DNA of 64,000 nt from Leeuwenhoekiella aestuarii (GCF_004104055.1 NZ_QOVJ01000001.1:1240001-1304000); one strand, 5' to 3'; positions 8,345 to 16,957 are shown, counted from the stretch's first letter. A program made the numbers and translations. The notes: generated from the letters alone by a model not told the origin.

Positions 8345-8380
8345 AAAAAGCATTTTAAAAGTAATTTTAAGATGCTTTTT
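8345..8380 (+). terminator. Intrinsic terminator after lipoprotein copy 3
   Basis: AAAAAGCAT...TTTTAA and TTAAAA...ATGCTTTTT form an AT-rich hairpin followed by a T-rich stretch. The 190 bases after it, up to the promoter at 8531, are AT-rich and show no gene. Confidence 0.65.
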
Positions 8381-8530
8381 GTTTTTATATTCAGAATAGT
8401 TGTATTGAAAAATTAAAAAAATGTTTACTCTCTGTTAATCAAATTGTTGTGAAGATTGCGATATTTTTATCAAATATGTAAATCGATGAAAAATTTAATA
8501 AAATTTAAGAATAAGCGATGTTAATTTATA

Positions 8531-8538
8531 TACATTTG
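8531..8538 (+). promoter_or_regulatory. -7 box for lipoprotein copy 4
   Basis: TACATTTG matches TAnnTTTG, 34 bp before the ATG at 8573. A TATA-rich stretch precedes it, but no clear -33 TTTG is seen. Confidence 0.45.
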
Positions 8539-8572
8539 ACACTGATTAACGCTAATTAAAATTACATCAATT

Positions 8573-8809
8573 ATGAAAAAATTTATGTTCAGTGCATTTG
8601 CACTATTACTAATGGTTTCTGTTTCTGCTTGTCGCGAAACTACTGAAGAAAAAACTGAAGACGCTATGGAAAGCGCTGCTGATGATATGGGTGATGCTAT
8701 GGATGATGCAGGAGATGCTGTAGAAGAAGCTGCTGAAGACACAGGTGACGCTATCGAAGATGGTGCTCAGGAAGTAGAAGACGAAGTTGAAGGAAACGAC
8801 GACATGTAA
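8573..8809 (+). CDS. Small acidic lipoprotein, CRE-type (copy 4)
   Basis: A 78-residue protein with signal sequence ending in VSAC, then RETTEEKTEDAMES. The tail is built of repeated D-A-(M/V/I)-x-x-A blocks (EDAMESAADDMGDAMDD, then AGDAVEEAAEDTGDAIEDG), giving an alanine/acid amphipathic helix resembling stress-protection or coiled-coil proteins. It is the closest relative of copy 3. It has its own promoter and a strong terminator. Lipid anchoring is inferred from the Cys; the role is unknown. Confidence 0.72.
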   Translation: MKKFMFSAFALLLMVSVSACRETTEEKTEDAMESAADDMGDAMDDAGDAVEEAAEDTGDAIEDGAQEVEDEVEGNDDM

Positions 8810-8832
8810 TATTCTCTTTTGAGATAAAATAG

Positions 8833-8863
8833 AAAAGCCCCGAAGTGATTCGGGGCTTTTTTT
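8833..8863. terminator. Bidirectional terminator between lipoprotein 4 and fabD
   Basis: The perfect arms AAAAGCCCCGAA and TTCGGGGCTTTT have a 4-nt loop and T runs on both strands. It serves the convergent genes ending at 8809 and 8883. Confidence 0.88.
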
Positions 8864-8882
8864 ATGAGTATTTTTTTACTTT

Positions 8883-9764
8883 TTAAATAGCAGCAATACT
8901 TGTTTGTGCTTGTCTGTCTATTTTTTTCACAAGACCTTGTAAAACTTTACCCGGACCTACTTCAATAAATTCAGTAGCTCCGTCTGCCAGCATATTTTGA
9001 ACGCTTTGTGTCCATTTTACAGGGGCAGTTAATTGAAACAATAAGTTCTTCTTAATTTCCGCAGGATCTGTTACTGCAGTAGTGCTTACATTCTGATAAA
9101 TAGGACATTTAGGTTCGCTAAATGTCGTTTTTTCTATAGCTGCTGCAAGTTCTTCACGAGCAGGCTCCATAAGTGGTGAGTGAAAAGCACCCCCTACCGG
9201 TAGTACAAGAGCACGTTTTGCTCCACGTTCTTTAAGTCTTTCGCAAGCTTCGTTAACAGCTTCAACAGCACCAGAAATTATAAGTTGTCCCGGGCAGTTG
9301 TAATTTGCAGCTACTACTACACCATCAACATCTGCACAGACAGCTTCAACCAGTTCGTCTTCTAGGCCTAAAATAGCAGCCATTGTAGAAGGTTTTGAAT
9401 CGCAAGCTTTTTGCATCGCCTCAGCACGTTGTGACACCAGTCTTAAACCATCTTCAAAACTTAAAGCACCATTAGCCACAAGAGCTGATATTTCTCCTAA
9501 TGAGTGACCGGCAACCATTTGCGGTATTGCTTCTTCACCTAAAGCTTTAAACAGCGCTACCGAGTGCAAAAAGATCGCAGGCTGAGTAACATTAGTCTCT
9601 TTAAGTTCTTCGGCGGTGCCTTCAAACATAATTTTGGTAATGTCAAAACCTAAGATTTCATTTGCTTTTTCAAATAATTCTCGAGCGGTTTCTGATGCTT
9701 CGTAAACATCTTTACCCATTCCGGTAAATTGAGCTCCCTGTCCGGGGAAGATATATGCTTTCAT
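8883..9764 (-). CDS. fabD: Malonyl-CoA:ACP transacylase
   Basis: A 293-residue enzyme that moves malonyl groups from CoA to acyl carrier protein for fatty acid synthesis in the cytosol. The PGQGAQ start, the nucleophile Ser88 in GHSLGE, and the GAFHSPLM His near residue 197 are all present. Length is standard for FabD. It stands alone, with no fab neighbours, which is common in Flavobacteriaceae. Confidence 0.95.
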   Translation of the reverse strand: MKAYIFPGQGAQFTGMGKDVYEASETARELFEKANEILGFDITKIMFEGTAEELKETNVTQPAIFLHSVALFKALGEEAIPQMVAGHSLGEISALVANGALSFEDGLRLVSQRAEAMQKACDSKPSTMAAILGLEDELVEAVCADVDGVVVAANYNCPGQLIISGAVEAVNEACERLKERGAKRALVLPVGGAFHSPLMEPAREELAAAIEKTTFSEPKCPIYQNVSTTAVTDPAEIKKNLLFQLTAPVKWTQSVQNMLADGATEFIEVGPGKVLQGLVKKIDRQAQTSIAAI

Positions 9765-9860
9765 AATTAAATTTTTCTAAATAGTGTTGCAAAAATACAC
9801 ATACACAAATGGATTTAGAAATTATAAATACACGAGGGGTATTTATTCTTATAAAGTTTC

Positions 9861-9868
9861 TAATTTTG
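9861..9868 (+). promoter_or_regulatory. -7 box upstream of small secreted protein
   Basis: TAATTTTG matches TAnnTTTG, 22 bp before the ATG at 9891. Confidence 0.45.
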
Positions 9869-9890
9869 AGTGATATAGGAAACGATCTTA

Positions 9891-10283
9891 ATGATGAACA
9901 ACAATCAATATTTTAAAATAGTTGCTCTATTACTATGTACTTTTTCAATGACTGGTATGTTTGCGCAATACGATGCAATAAGCAATATCCCTCTCAAGCA
10001 AGATCATAGATATCAATGGTCTGATGAAAGCAAAAGAGCATTTCTAAAAGAGTCTAAAATGCAGGTTGAATATTTTTTAGAACAAAAAAATTCTGACCAG
10101 TATATTTACATCGTAGATGGCCAAGTATTAGATACTAAAGTTCTTCAAGAGTTTAAAGCCAGCATACTTAAACAGGCAAAAGCTATTCATTTTGTACGCT
10201 CAGTAGATAGTATTATGGGATATCCTTCTAAACGGAAACGTATGTTAGTCTTGATTACTACAAATATTGTTAGTGATAAATAA
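9891..10283 (+). CDS. Small secreted protein of unknown function
   Basis: A 130-residue protein with a signal peptide ending near FAQ. The mature part is short and hydrophilic, with a beta-rich segment (YIYIVDGQVL, then a predicted helix and a VLITTN strand). I do not recognise a family. Two consecutive ATGs could start it; the first is used. It has its own promoter and converges on the stress-protein gene at 10302, leaving only 18 bp between the stops. Confidence 0.6.
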   Translation: MMNNNQYFKIVALLLCTFSMTGMFAQYDAISNIPLKQDHRYQWSDESKRAFLKESKMQVEYFLEQKNSDQYIYIVDGQVLDTKVLQEFKASILKQAKAIHFVRSVDSIMGYPSKRKRMLVLITTNIVSDK

Positions 10284-10301
10284 TCTTTCTGACTAATCTA
10301 T

Positions 10302-10802
10302 TTATACTTTTAATGAGCCGGTTTCGCCAAGATCGGTTTTATCTCCTGTAACTGCTGAATATGCCATTTTTAAAAGGCTTACAAACTTATTAGACTTGGA
10401 GTCCCAATATTGAGCTGTTTTAGGAACAAATTTTATAGCGGTAAGATTAGGGTCGTCAATTCCCTCAAACCAGGCATCATCGCTTTTGCCATATAGATCT
10501 TCAAGAATAGCGCTCTCTTTTGTGATACTAGCAGAGCCATAAACGCTCAAAAATTCCATATCAGATGGTTTTGCATAGAATAATTGCGCTTCAGGATCTT
10601 TCTGAATATTGGCATTGTGATCACTATCTGCACCACTTAAGAACCAGATGTTCCCGGCATCATCAACTTTTTTTGTTGACATTGGGATGGCATCAATTGG
10701 AGAGTGTTTTAAATCTGTAGCCAGCATTGCAAAATCTATAGAAGTGGCGAGCTCTTTTAATTTTTTAAGGGCTTCTTTATTGAAAAGGTTTCCGGTACTC
10801 AT
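10302..10802 (-). CDS. Pyridoxamine 5'-phosphate oxidase-like general stress protein
   Basis: A 166-residue split-barrel flavin-binding protein of the PF16242 type (general stress protein 26-like). Conserved features are the FAMLATD strand near residue 24, NIWFLSGADSDHNANI (the flavin-contact segment) and the KFVPKTAQYWDS motif near the C-terminus. True PdxH residues are not evident, so it is unlikely to make PLP. Family members bind FMN or FAD and are induced by stress. It is a single-gene unit. Confidence 0.82.
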   Translation of the reverse strand: MSTGNLFNKEALKKLKELATSIDFAMLATDLKHSPIDAIPMSTKKVDDAGNIWFLSGADSDHNANIQKDPEAQLFYAKPSDMEFLSVYGSASITKESAILEDLYGKSDDAWFEGIDDPNLTAIKFVPKTAQYWDSKSNKFVSLLKMAYSAVTGDKTDLGETGSLKV

Positions 10803-10898
10803 AGCTATATTTTTTATTTAAAGTTAAACCGAAAAGAATCGTTGAATTATCAAGACTTCGCCAAAATTTAGTCAGAAAGGATTAAAGTCTGTTAATAA

Positions 10899-11747
10899 TC
10901 AGCGGTATTCTGCAAGTATCGCTTTTGCGGAAGCGTAATAGTTTCCGCCAAAAAGATTTACGTGAACTAATATATAATAGAGTTGCCAGAGCCGCATGCG
11001 CTCTTCCCATCCTTGTTGAAGTGGGAAAACGTCATTATAATGGTTGAAAATATCAGAATCAAACCCACCAAAAAGATGCATTAAAGCGATATCCATCTCA
11101 CGTGGTGCGTAGCAGGTAGCAGGGTCAATAAGTATAGGCTCTCCGTTTTTACCTACCATAAAATTACCAGACCACAGGTCGCCGTGAACTAAGGCTGCCG
11201 GTTCATCTGGAATTAATTTTGAAATTTTTGTGTAGAAATCTTCAATGTTTGAAAATGAATAGCCGCGTTGATTAGCCATTTTAAACTGAGGTTGTAAGCG
11301 CTGATTGATATAAAAATCGACGGCATTCTCTTCTCTTGCATTGTATTGTGGTAAGCTGCCGATATAGTTGTCTTTTTCAAAGCCAAATGCATCAGTATTT
11401 TGATGCATTGCAGCTAACTGATGTCCGAAACTTTCTAAAAAGCTAGCAGTTTTAGTGCCAGACTCTAGATATTCAAGTAGCAAAAAACTTTGATCTTTAC
11501 AGATTCCTGCTTGAATAACCTTGGGAGTTAAAAAACTATTAGAATCTGCAATATGCTTAAGCCCTAACGCTTCAAGCTCAAACATATTAGGAAATTTACT
11601 TGCTCTATTTACTTTAATGACCAGATTTTTAGCTCTGGTTGTAATTTTATAGACCTCATTAATATCTCCGCCAGAAAGCGGACTGATTTTTTCAATCTGA
11701 GTGTTGAGTATCTGAGATAAATGAGTTTTAAAGGTCTCGTTTAGCAT
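10899..11747 (-). CDS. Fructosamine kinase family protein
   Basis: A 282-residue kinase-fold protein of the fructosamine/ketosamine-3-kinase family, which phosphorylates sugar adducts on lysines so that they decompose (protein deglycation). Visible motifs are LSGGDINEVYKI for the nucleotide loop, VIKVN for the ATP lysine, the catalytic VHGDLWSGNFMV loop and LIDPATCYAPREMD for metal binding. It overlaps the 3' end of folA by 20 bp and is translated after it. Its substrate may be free or peptide-bound fructosamines or ribosamines. Confidence 0.88.
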   Translation of the reverse strand: MLNETFKTHLSQILNTQIEKISPLSGGDINEVYKITTRAKNLVIKVNRASKFPNMFELEALGLKHIADSNSFLTPKVIQAGICKDQSFLLLEYLESGTKTASFLESFGHQLAAMHQNTDAFGFEKDNYIGSLPQYNAREENAVDFYINQRLQPQFKMANQRGYSFSNIEDFYTKISKLIPDEPAALVHGDLWSGNFMVGKNGEPILIDPATCYAPREMDIALMHLFGGFDSDIFNHYNDVFPLQQGWEERMRLWQLYYILVHVNLFGGNYYASAKAILAEYR

Positions 11748-12225
11748 AGGTTAAATAAGTAAATGCATAATCGTGGCGTTCATCTTTTTGATGTTCTTCA
11801 GAATTGATTAACTCCCACTTATCCTCATCAATTTTAGGGAAAAAAGCATCTGCTTCAAAAGTCTCATGAACACGTGTGAGCTCTATATGTGTAGCTTGAT
11901 CTAGGGCAAGTTTGTAAATCTCTCCCCCACCAATAATAAATAGTGTTTCATCTTCTTTTTTACTGCTGTTAATGGCATCTTCAAGGCTGTTTACGACAAC
12001 AATTTCGTCTGGAGCCTCATAATTTTTTTTACGGGTAATTACAATATGTTTACGATTAGGAAGCGGTTTAGGAAAGGTCTCAAATGTTTTACGCCCCATT
12101 ATTATAGGATGATGCGAAGTGAGTTTTTTAAAGCGTTTAAAATCATCAGGTAGATGCCAAACCAGATCGTTGTCTTTACCCAGTGCATTATTTTCTGCGG
12201 CAGCAGCTATTAAAATAATTTTCAT
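11728..12225 (-). CDS. folA: Dihydrofolate reductase
   Basis: A 165-residue NADPH-dependent reductase that regenerates tetrahydrofolate. Motifs: AAENNALGKDNDLVWHLPDDFKRFK, with the substrate-binding Asp; GRKTFETFPKPLPNRKHIVI for NADPH; and FIIGGGEIY. It overlaps the fructosamine kinase gene and follows the 2TM gene by 2 bp, so it sits in a three-gene leftward operon. thyA, the usual partner, is about 5 kb away on the same strand. Confidence 0.94.
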   Translation of the reverse strand: MKIILIAAAAENNALGKDNDLVWHLPDDFKRFKKLTSHHPIIMGRKTFETFPKPLPNRKHIVITRKKNYEAPDEIVVVNSLEDAINSSKKEDETLFIIGGGEIYKLALDQATHIELTRVHETFEADAFFPKIDEDKWELINSEEHQKDERHDYAFTYLTYAKRDL

Positions 12226-12227
12226 GA

Positions 12228-12653
12228 TTAGGAATTTAAAGGCTTATCAGGTCTGGATATAAATGTGTTTTGTTTTGGGAGTGGGTGCTCTCTATCAACC
12301 TGCTCCTGCAGTTTTGCGATTTTAGCTTTTTGCTTATTAACCAGTTTATCAATTTGATCGTGTTCCCATTTTTTATTCATAAAACTGCCTAGTAAAAAGA
12401 CATTGAGAAAATGAATTAGAAATAAGAAAAACCAAATTAAGATCGCCCATACAAACCAATCAACCTGACCCGGTCTAAAATCTGAACCGAAGTCTAAAAA
12501 TTTATTCAGAATAATTAATAAAACTGCCCCGGCAAGAAACACAACAAAATGTCTAAAAAGATTCTTTTTTTGCTTGACCCGGTATTGTGCATATTCAATA
12601 AGTTCTCGCTGCTCGCGATCTATTTTTCTAGTTTCTTGCTTTTTTGAGAACAT
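12228..12653 (-). CDS. 2TM domain membrane protein
   Basis: A 141-residue integral membrane protein with two predicted helices (about residues 35-53, VVFLAGAVLLIILNKFL, and 66-90, WFVWAILIWFFLFLIHFLNVF) flanked by basic N- and C-terminal tails. It matches the 2TM domain family (PF13239), which in some bacteria is fused to histidine kinases. It is the first gene of the operon with folA. Function unknown. Confidence 0.78.
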   Translation of the reverse strand: MFSKKQETRKIDREQRELIEYAQYRVKQKKNLFRHFVVFLAGAVLLIILNKFLDFGSDFRPGQVDWFVWAILIWFFLFLIHFLNVFLLGSFMNKKWEHDQIDKLVNKQKAKIAKLQEQVDREHPLPKQNTFISRPDKPLNS

Positions 12654-12711
12654 AAGAAAAGGTAAATTGTGTGAGAATCAAATTTACAAGTTTTAATCAC
12701 GTTACTACCTT

Positions 12712-13782
12712 ATGAAAAACTTAAAAAAGGAATTTCCGGTCACGGCAAATTATACGCATCTTAATACGGCTGGGACGGGATTACTTTCAGAAACCTTATT
12801 GGATTTTAGGCAAAATCATGATTTAGATTATCTCGTGATGGGAAGCCTGATGAAAGACAATCAGGATAAATTCACCACAAAAGTACGAGAAGAGGTCGGC
12901 AAGTTTTTTAACTGTAAAGCTCAGAATGTTGCCCTTGTCACAAGTTTTTCTACCGGCTTTAATGTATTCCTAGAAGCTTTGCCTGCTAAATCTAAGGTGT
13001 TGCTTCTTCAGGAAGATTATCCTTCTATAAACTGGCCTGTTGAAGCCCGTGACTTCGATATTAGTTATGCGAAGATAGATGTAAATCTTGAAGACAATAT
13101 TCTTAAGGCGGTTGAAAAGGAAAAGCCAGAAGTTTTATGTATTAGTCTTGTGCAATACATCAGCGGAGTGCAAATAAATTTAGAATTTTTAAAGTCGCTC
13201 AAAGCGGAATACCCTGATCTTTTGATTTGCGCAGATGGAACTCAATATTGTGGCGTTGCTCCGTTTGATTTTGAAAACAGCGGAATAGATGTTTTAGGAG
13301 CAAGTACTTATAAATGGCTTAATGCAGGGTATGGTAATGGTTTTTTTCTATTTAAAGACGCGGTTAAAGATCGCTTAAAGCCTAAAGCTGTAGGTTTTGC
13401 ATCTATTCGAGGAAAGTATAAAGAGGCAGGTGATACTTTGATAGGAAAATTTGAGCCGGGACATTTAGACACGTTAAACTCAGGAAGCTTACAAGCAGCG
13501 ATACAACTTGTAAATAAGATAGGATATAGCGCGATCACGACTCAGATCGAACTTCTTAAAGAGAAAGCTCTGAATGCATTTGCTGAGCGCAATTTATTAG
13601 ATGACGTTGTTATAAATAGAAAACAGCATTCTTCCATATTTAATATAAAAGGAGATCAGCAACTTTTTGAAAAATTAAAACAAAACGATATAATCTGTTC
13701 ACAACGAGGAGATGGAATACGGGTAAGCTTCCATTATTTTAATACAGAAGACGATTTAGAGAAGCTTTTGAAGTTAATTTAG
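12712..13782 (+). CDS. Class V aminotransferase family PLP enzyme
   Basis: A 356-residue fold-type I PLP enzyme of the class V aminotransferase/cysteine desulfurase family. The PLP lysine is K201 in STYKWLNAGYGNGF and the cofactor Asp lies in ICADGTQ near residue 175. No active-site Cys loop typical of IscS/SufS is visible, so desulfurase activity is uncertain. It is a single rightward gene. Because egtB and egtD lie 1.5 kb away, a C-S lyase role like EgtE is conceivable, but strand and distance argue against coupling. Confidence 0.82.
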   Translation: MKNLKKEFPVTANYTHLNTAGTGLLSETLLDFRQNHDLDYLVMGSLMKDNQDKFTTKVREEVGKFFNCKAQNVALVTSFSTGFNVFLEALPAKSKVLLLQEDYPSINWPVEARDFDISYAKIDVNLEDNILKAVEKEKPEVLCISLVQYISGVQINLEFLKSLKAEYPDLLICADGTQYCGVAPFDFENSGIDVLGASTYKWLNAGYGNGFFLFKDAVKDRLKPKAVGFASIRGKYKEAGDTLIGKFEPGHLDTLNSGSLQAAIQLVNKIGYSAITTQIELLKEKALNAFAERNLLDDVVINRKQHSSIFNIKGDQQLFEKLKQNDIICSQRGDGIRVSFHYFNTEDDLEKLLKLI

Positions 13783-13971
13783 CATTAAAAGTGTATTTCT
13801 CTCTGTTAAATTAATAGATAATAAAAATTAGGTAACGTTTTCGTATTTCGGTATTCATTTTGAAAAGTTTTGTAACGTGATTTTTTCAAAAAAATAAGTC
13901 TAAAAACCTGATTTTTTGAGGATTGTCAATTTACAATTATAAATTTGTAAAGAACTTAAAAAGAATTTGTT

Positions 13972-14262
13972 ATGCCTATTACTAAACAATTTTTAAAATC
14001 AAAACCAGAGTGTAAAGTTACATTCACTGTGCTAGACACTGAAGCTAATTCTATTGCTGTTGCAGGAGATTTTAATGACTGGGAAAAAGCAGAATTAAAA
14101 AAACTAAAAAATGGTTCTTTTAAAGGGGCTATGAATATACCTGTAGACTCTACGTATGAATTTAAATATTCGGTAGATGGAGAATGGGTAAACGAGCCAG
14201 AAGCTGATGGCTTTAAATGGAATGAGTTTGCAGGCGCAGAAAATAGTGTTTTAAGTCTATAA
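13972..14262 (+). CDS. Stand-alone glycogen-binding/isoamylase N-terminal (CBM48-like) domain protein
   Basis: A 96-residue protein that is almost entirely one early-set immunoglobulin-like fold of the isoamylase-N/AMPK glycogen-binding type. The signature is VAGDFNDWEKAELKKLKNGSF followed by YEFKYSVDGEWVNEPEAD. The two aromatic residues that usually contact alpha-glucan (in DFNDW and the YSVDGEW loop) are present. No enzyme domain or signal peptide is attached. It may be a cytosolic glucan-binding adaptor; no glycogen genes are near. Confidence 0.8.
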   Translation: MPITKQFLKSKPECKVTFTVLDTEANSIAVAGDFNDWEKAELKKLKNGSFKGAMNIPVDSTYEFKYSVDGEWVNEPEADGFKWNEFAGAENSVLSL

Positions 14263-14267
14263 TAATT

Positions 14268-14298
14268 AAAAGGGCAAGTTTTAAACTTGCCTTTTTTT
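14268..14298. terminator. Bidirectional terminator
   Basis: The arms GGCAAGTTT and AAACTTGCC have a tight loop, with an A run before and a T run after. It separates the convergent CBM48-like gene and egtD, and overlaps the egtD stop codon. Confidence 0.8.
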
Positions 14299-15268
14299 AT
14301 TTCACTTTAAAAACATAATCTGTAAAGCGATTGCGGTTGTCACTATATTGAGTTAGTGTTTCAAGCCCGGCTTCATTTGCAAGCCACTCAACGATATCGT
14401 CGTCATATTTCTGTGAAATTTCGGTATGAATACTTTCCCAAGCGGTAAAGTTGATTTCAAGATTTAGCTTTTTAATAGTTACTTTTTGATCTTGTGTGCT
14501 AACTAAAAAACTCTTTGCAGTCCCTGTTTCTGGGTCGTAGACAGGCCAATGCTTAAATTTATCTGTATTAAAATCGCTTTCTAACTCTTCATTAATGCGA
14601 TGCAGTAAGTTTTTATTAAAGGCTTCTGTAATTCCCTGGCTGTCATTATAAGCACTCAAAATTAATTCTGGGTCTTTCTTTTGATCAAGCCCCATAAATA
14701 AAAGATCACCATTTCGCATTGACTTTCTGATATTGATTAAAAAATCTACGGCCTGAGGATGCGTGAGGTTTCCTATATTAGAGCCTAGAACCATAATCAC
14801 CATTTTACGGTCTGTGTCTCGGTTTCCTAAGTTTTTTAAGACTTCAAAATACGTTCCCTGCTCAGGTTTGATGTCTATTTTAGGCCATTTTTGATTGATG
14901 GCATCTTTGAGTTCATCAAGCATATTCTGGCTGATGTCAATAGGCTTATATGTGAAGTTGATTTTTTTAGTAGCAAATTCTTCGAGTAGAATTTTTGTTT
15001 TTTTTCCGTCACCAGCACCTAATTCTACCAAATTGAAACCTGCTTGTTCCTGAAATAAATTTGTAATTTCTTCTTTGTGAGTGTCAATTATATCGTACTC
15101 ACAGCCTGTAAGGTAATATTCAGGGAGTGCCATGATTTGTTGAAAAAGTTTGTCTCCCCTCTTATCATAGAACCATTTTGAAGAAATTTTTTTAGGAAAA
15201 GCGGTTAGGCCCTCGTAAACTTCTTGTTCAAAGGCTGTTTTAAATTGTGTTTGCTGCTCTGTTTTCAT
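14297..15268 (-). CDS. egtD: L-histidine N-alpha-methyltransferase (ergothioneine)
   Basis: A 323-residue SAM-dependent methyltransferase that trimethylates histidine to hercynine. The N-terminal KKISSKWFYDKRGDKLFQQI, the SAM-binding VELGAGDGKKTKILL, the VMVLGSNIGNLTH segment and the C-terminal TEISQKYDDDIV are all family-typical. It begins 9 bp after egtB on the same strand, so the two form an operon. Together they cover hercynine formation and its sulfoxide coupling. No egtA, egtC or clear egtE is adjacent. Confidence 0.93.
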   Translation of the reverse strand: MKTEQQTQFKTAFEQEVYEGLTAFPKKISSKWFYDKRGDKLFQQIMALPEYYLTGCEYDIIDTHKEEITNLFQEQAGFNLVELGAGDGKKTKILLEEFATKKINFTYKPIDISQNMLDELKDAINQKWPKIDIKPEQGTYFEVLKNLGNRDTDRKMVIMVLGSNIGNLTHPQAVDFLINIRKSMRNGDLLFMGLDQKKDPELILSAYNDSQGITEAFNKNLLHRINEELESDFNTDKFKHWPVYDPETGTAKSFLVSTQDQKVTIKKLNLEINFTAWESIHTEISQKYDDDIVEWLANEAGLETLTQYSDNRNRFTDYVFKVK

Positions 15269-15277
15269 AAAACCTAA

Positions 15278-16444
15278 TTACCTGGCCAGACGTAAACCGG
15301 TGAATTGCCATCTTAGTTGAGGATGAAAAAAATTGCGATAAGTTGCTCTTGTGTGATTTTCTGAAGTAGCTATAGAGCCACCTCTAAGTGTTTTTTGACT
15401 TACCATAAATTTGCCGTTGTACTCTCCAAGTGCTCCAGGAGCTTTTGTGTAATTGGGGTAGGGCAGGTACGCACTTTCTGTCCATTCCCAGCGTTGCCCC
15501 CAATCAAATTTACTCTGAGCGATTTCCCATTCAAATTCTGAGGGTAGTCTTAGACCTTTCCATTGCGCGTAAGCGAAAGCCTCGTAGTATGAAATATGTG
15601 TTACGGGTGCTTGTAGATCAAGTTTTTGAACTCCATTGAGGTGATAGCAAAACCATTTGCCATCTTGTTTTTGCCAGTATTGTGGTGCAGAAATATTATT
15701 GTTTTTTACCCAATCCCAACCTTCACTATGCCAAAGCAAAACTTGATCATAGCCACCATCTTCAATAAATTGAAGGTAGTCTGCATTAGTAACAAGTTCG
15801 CTTAAAATCTGGAATTCCTGTAGAAAAATTTTATGCCTTCCTAATTCATTATCATAACAAAAGCCAGAGTCATTATGACCTATTTCATAAACCCCTTCCT
15901 CGATAGAGAGCCATTCCGCATCCTTACTTATAGTTTTATATTCATTAAAATTGGGTGAATATACCGGCTGGAGAGGATTGTTTCCTAAAATATATTTAAT
16001 GTCAGTAAGTAAAAGCTCTTGGTGTTGTTTTTCGTGATGTATCCCTATTTCTATAAGTTCTTCAAGTTCTTTTGAAATATCATTTTCCTGAAGTAAATTT
16101 TCTAGAGCAGAAGTCACATACTTGCGATATGCATAAACCTCTTTAACAGTTGGTCTTGATAGATTACCCCGATCTGTACGCACTACGCGAGCTCCCATGC
16201 TTTCATAATAACTATTGAATACAAAGGCAAATTGCTTATCAAACTCTTTATAATCAGATTTGTGCTTTTTGAGAATGAAATCCTCAAAAAACCAAGTCGT
16301 ATGTCCTAAATGCCATTTTGGAGGGGAGACATCAACTATAGGTTGTACCACATAGTCCTCTATCTGCAAGGGTTTGCAAATGGTTTCTGTATGTGTTCTT
16401 GTTTTTAATAAAAAGTCTAAAAGAGCAGATGTGCTAACAATCAT
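15278..16444 (-). CDS. egtB: Ergothioneine biosynthesis sulfoxide synthase EgtB
   Basis: A 388-residue non-heme iron enzyme that joins hercynine to a thiol (gamma-glutamyl-cysteine or cysteine, depending on subtype). It has an N-terminal DinB-like domain with the iron histidines H48 in WHLGHTTWF and H137/H141 in HEKQHQE, then a C-terminal FGE-sulfatase domain (GLRLPSEFEWE, about residue 300) ending in YRNFFHPQLRWQFTGLRLAR. Because EgtC is not visible, direct use of cysteine is possible, as in some bacterial EgtB types. It is translated before egtD. Confidence 0.92.
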   Translation of the reverse strand: MIVSTSALLDFLLKTRTHTETICKPLQIEDYVVQPIVDVSPPKWHLGHTTWFFEDFILKKHKSDYKEFDKQFAFVFNSYYESMGARVVRTDRGNLSRPTVKEVYAYRKYVTSALENLLQENDISKELEELIEIGIHHEKQHQELLLTDIKYILGNNPLQPVYSPNFNEYKTISKDAEWLSIEEGVYEIGHNDSGFCYDNELGRHKIFLQEFQILSELVTNADYLQFIEDGGYDQVLLWHSEGWDWVKNNNISAPQYWQKQDGKWFCYHLNGVQKLDLQAPVTHISYYEAFAYAQWKGLRLPSEFEWEIAQSKFDWGQRWEWTESAYLPYPNYTKAPGALGEYNGKFMVSQKTLRGGSIATSENHTRATYRNFFHPQLRWQFTGLRLAR

Positions 16445-16525
16445 AGCAATAAATATAACTTTGAGTTATTCTCAAAGTTAAACATTTAATGCTTTGAGCC
16501 TTTTGCGTATAACGTTAAGCCCTAG

Positions 16526-16939
16526 TTAAAAGGTGAATGGCATTGAGTATTTTATCGCTCTTGGTTTTCCGCCTGCTTGCCCAGGAGTCATTTTAGGAAT
16601 TGCTAAAATGTTGCGTTTTGCTTCTTCTTGAAGAACTTTAGTGCCGCCTTTTACGCCAAGAATTTGTGGTTTTCCTTCTTCGTTGATTACAAAATCAACC
16701 ACCACCTTTTCTTTAACACTGCCTCTTTTGTAGCCTTCAGGGAATTTAAAGTTAGAAATAACGTGTTGTACCAGTTGCTTTTTAAAACAAGCTTTTTTTT
16801 CTGCAATAGAACCTTCACAACCCGGCCAAACCGGAGGGATTTCTTTGATTGAAATTGCATTACCAGATACGGTGATGCCTTCTTGTGCATACGTGATACC
16901 AGCTAAAAGAAAAGCTGCGACAAAAATAATAGGCCTCAT
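16526..16939 (-). CDS. Secreted TonB C-terminal domain protein
   Basis: A 137-residue protein with a signal peptide ending in TYAQ and a TonB-C-like fold: VVVDFVINEEGKPQI, a helix with EEAKRNILAIPKMTPG, and a last strand KYSMPFTF. Two Cys (WPGCEG and KACF) near residues 39 and 50 are common in flavobacterial members and may form a disulfide. It lacks the N-terminal membrane helix and Pro-rich spacer of TonB, so it is probably a free periplasmic protein. It follows thyA by 18 bp. Confidence 0.8.
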   Translation of the reverse strand: MRPIIFVAAFLLAGITYAQEGITVSGNAISIKEIPPVWPGCEGSIAEKKACFKKQLVQHVISNFKFPEGYKRGSVKEKVVVDFVINEEGKPQILGVKGGTKVLQEEAKRNILAIPKMTPGQAGGKPRAIKYSMPFTF

Positions 16940-16957
16940 GATGTTGAAGATTTGGGT

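Noticed and set aside
12712-13782. Class V aminotransferase as EgtE or a SufS-type desulfurase
   Set aside because: It lies on the opposite strand, 0.5-1.5 kb from the egt genes across a terminator, and lacks a visible active-site Cys loop, so no specific call is justified.
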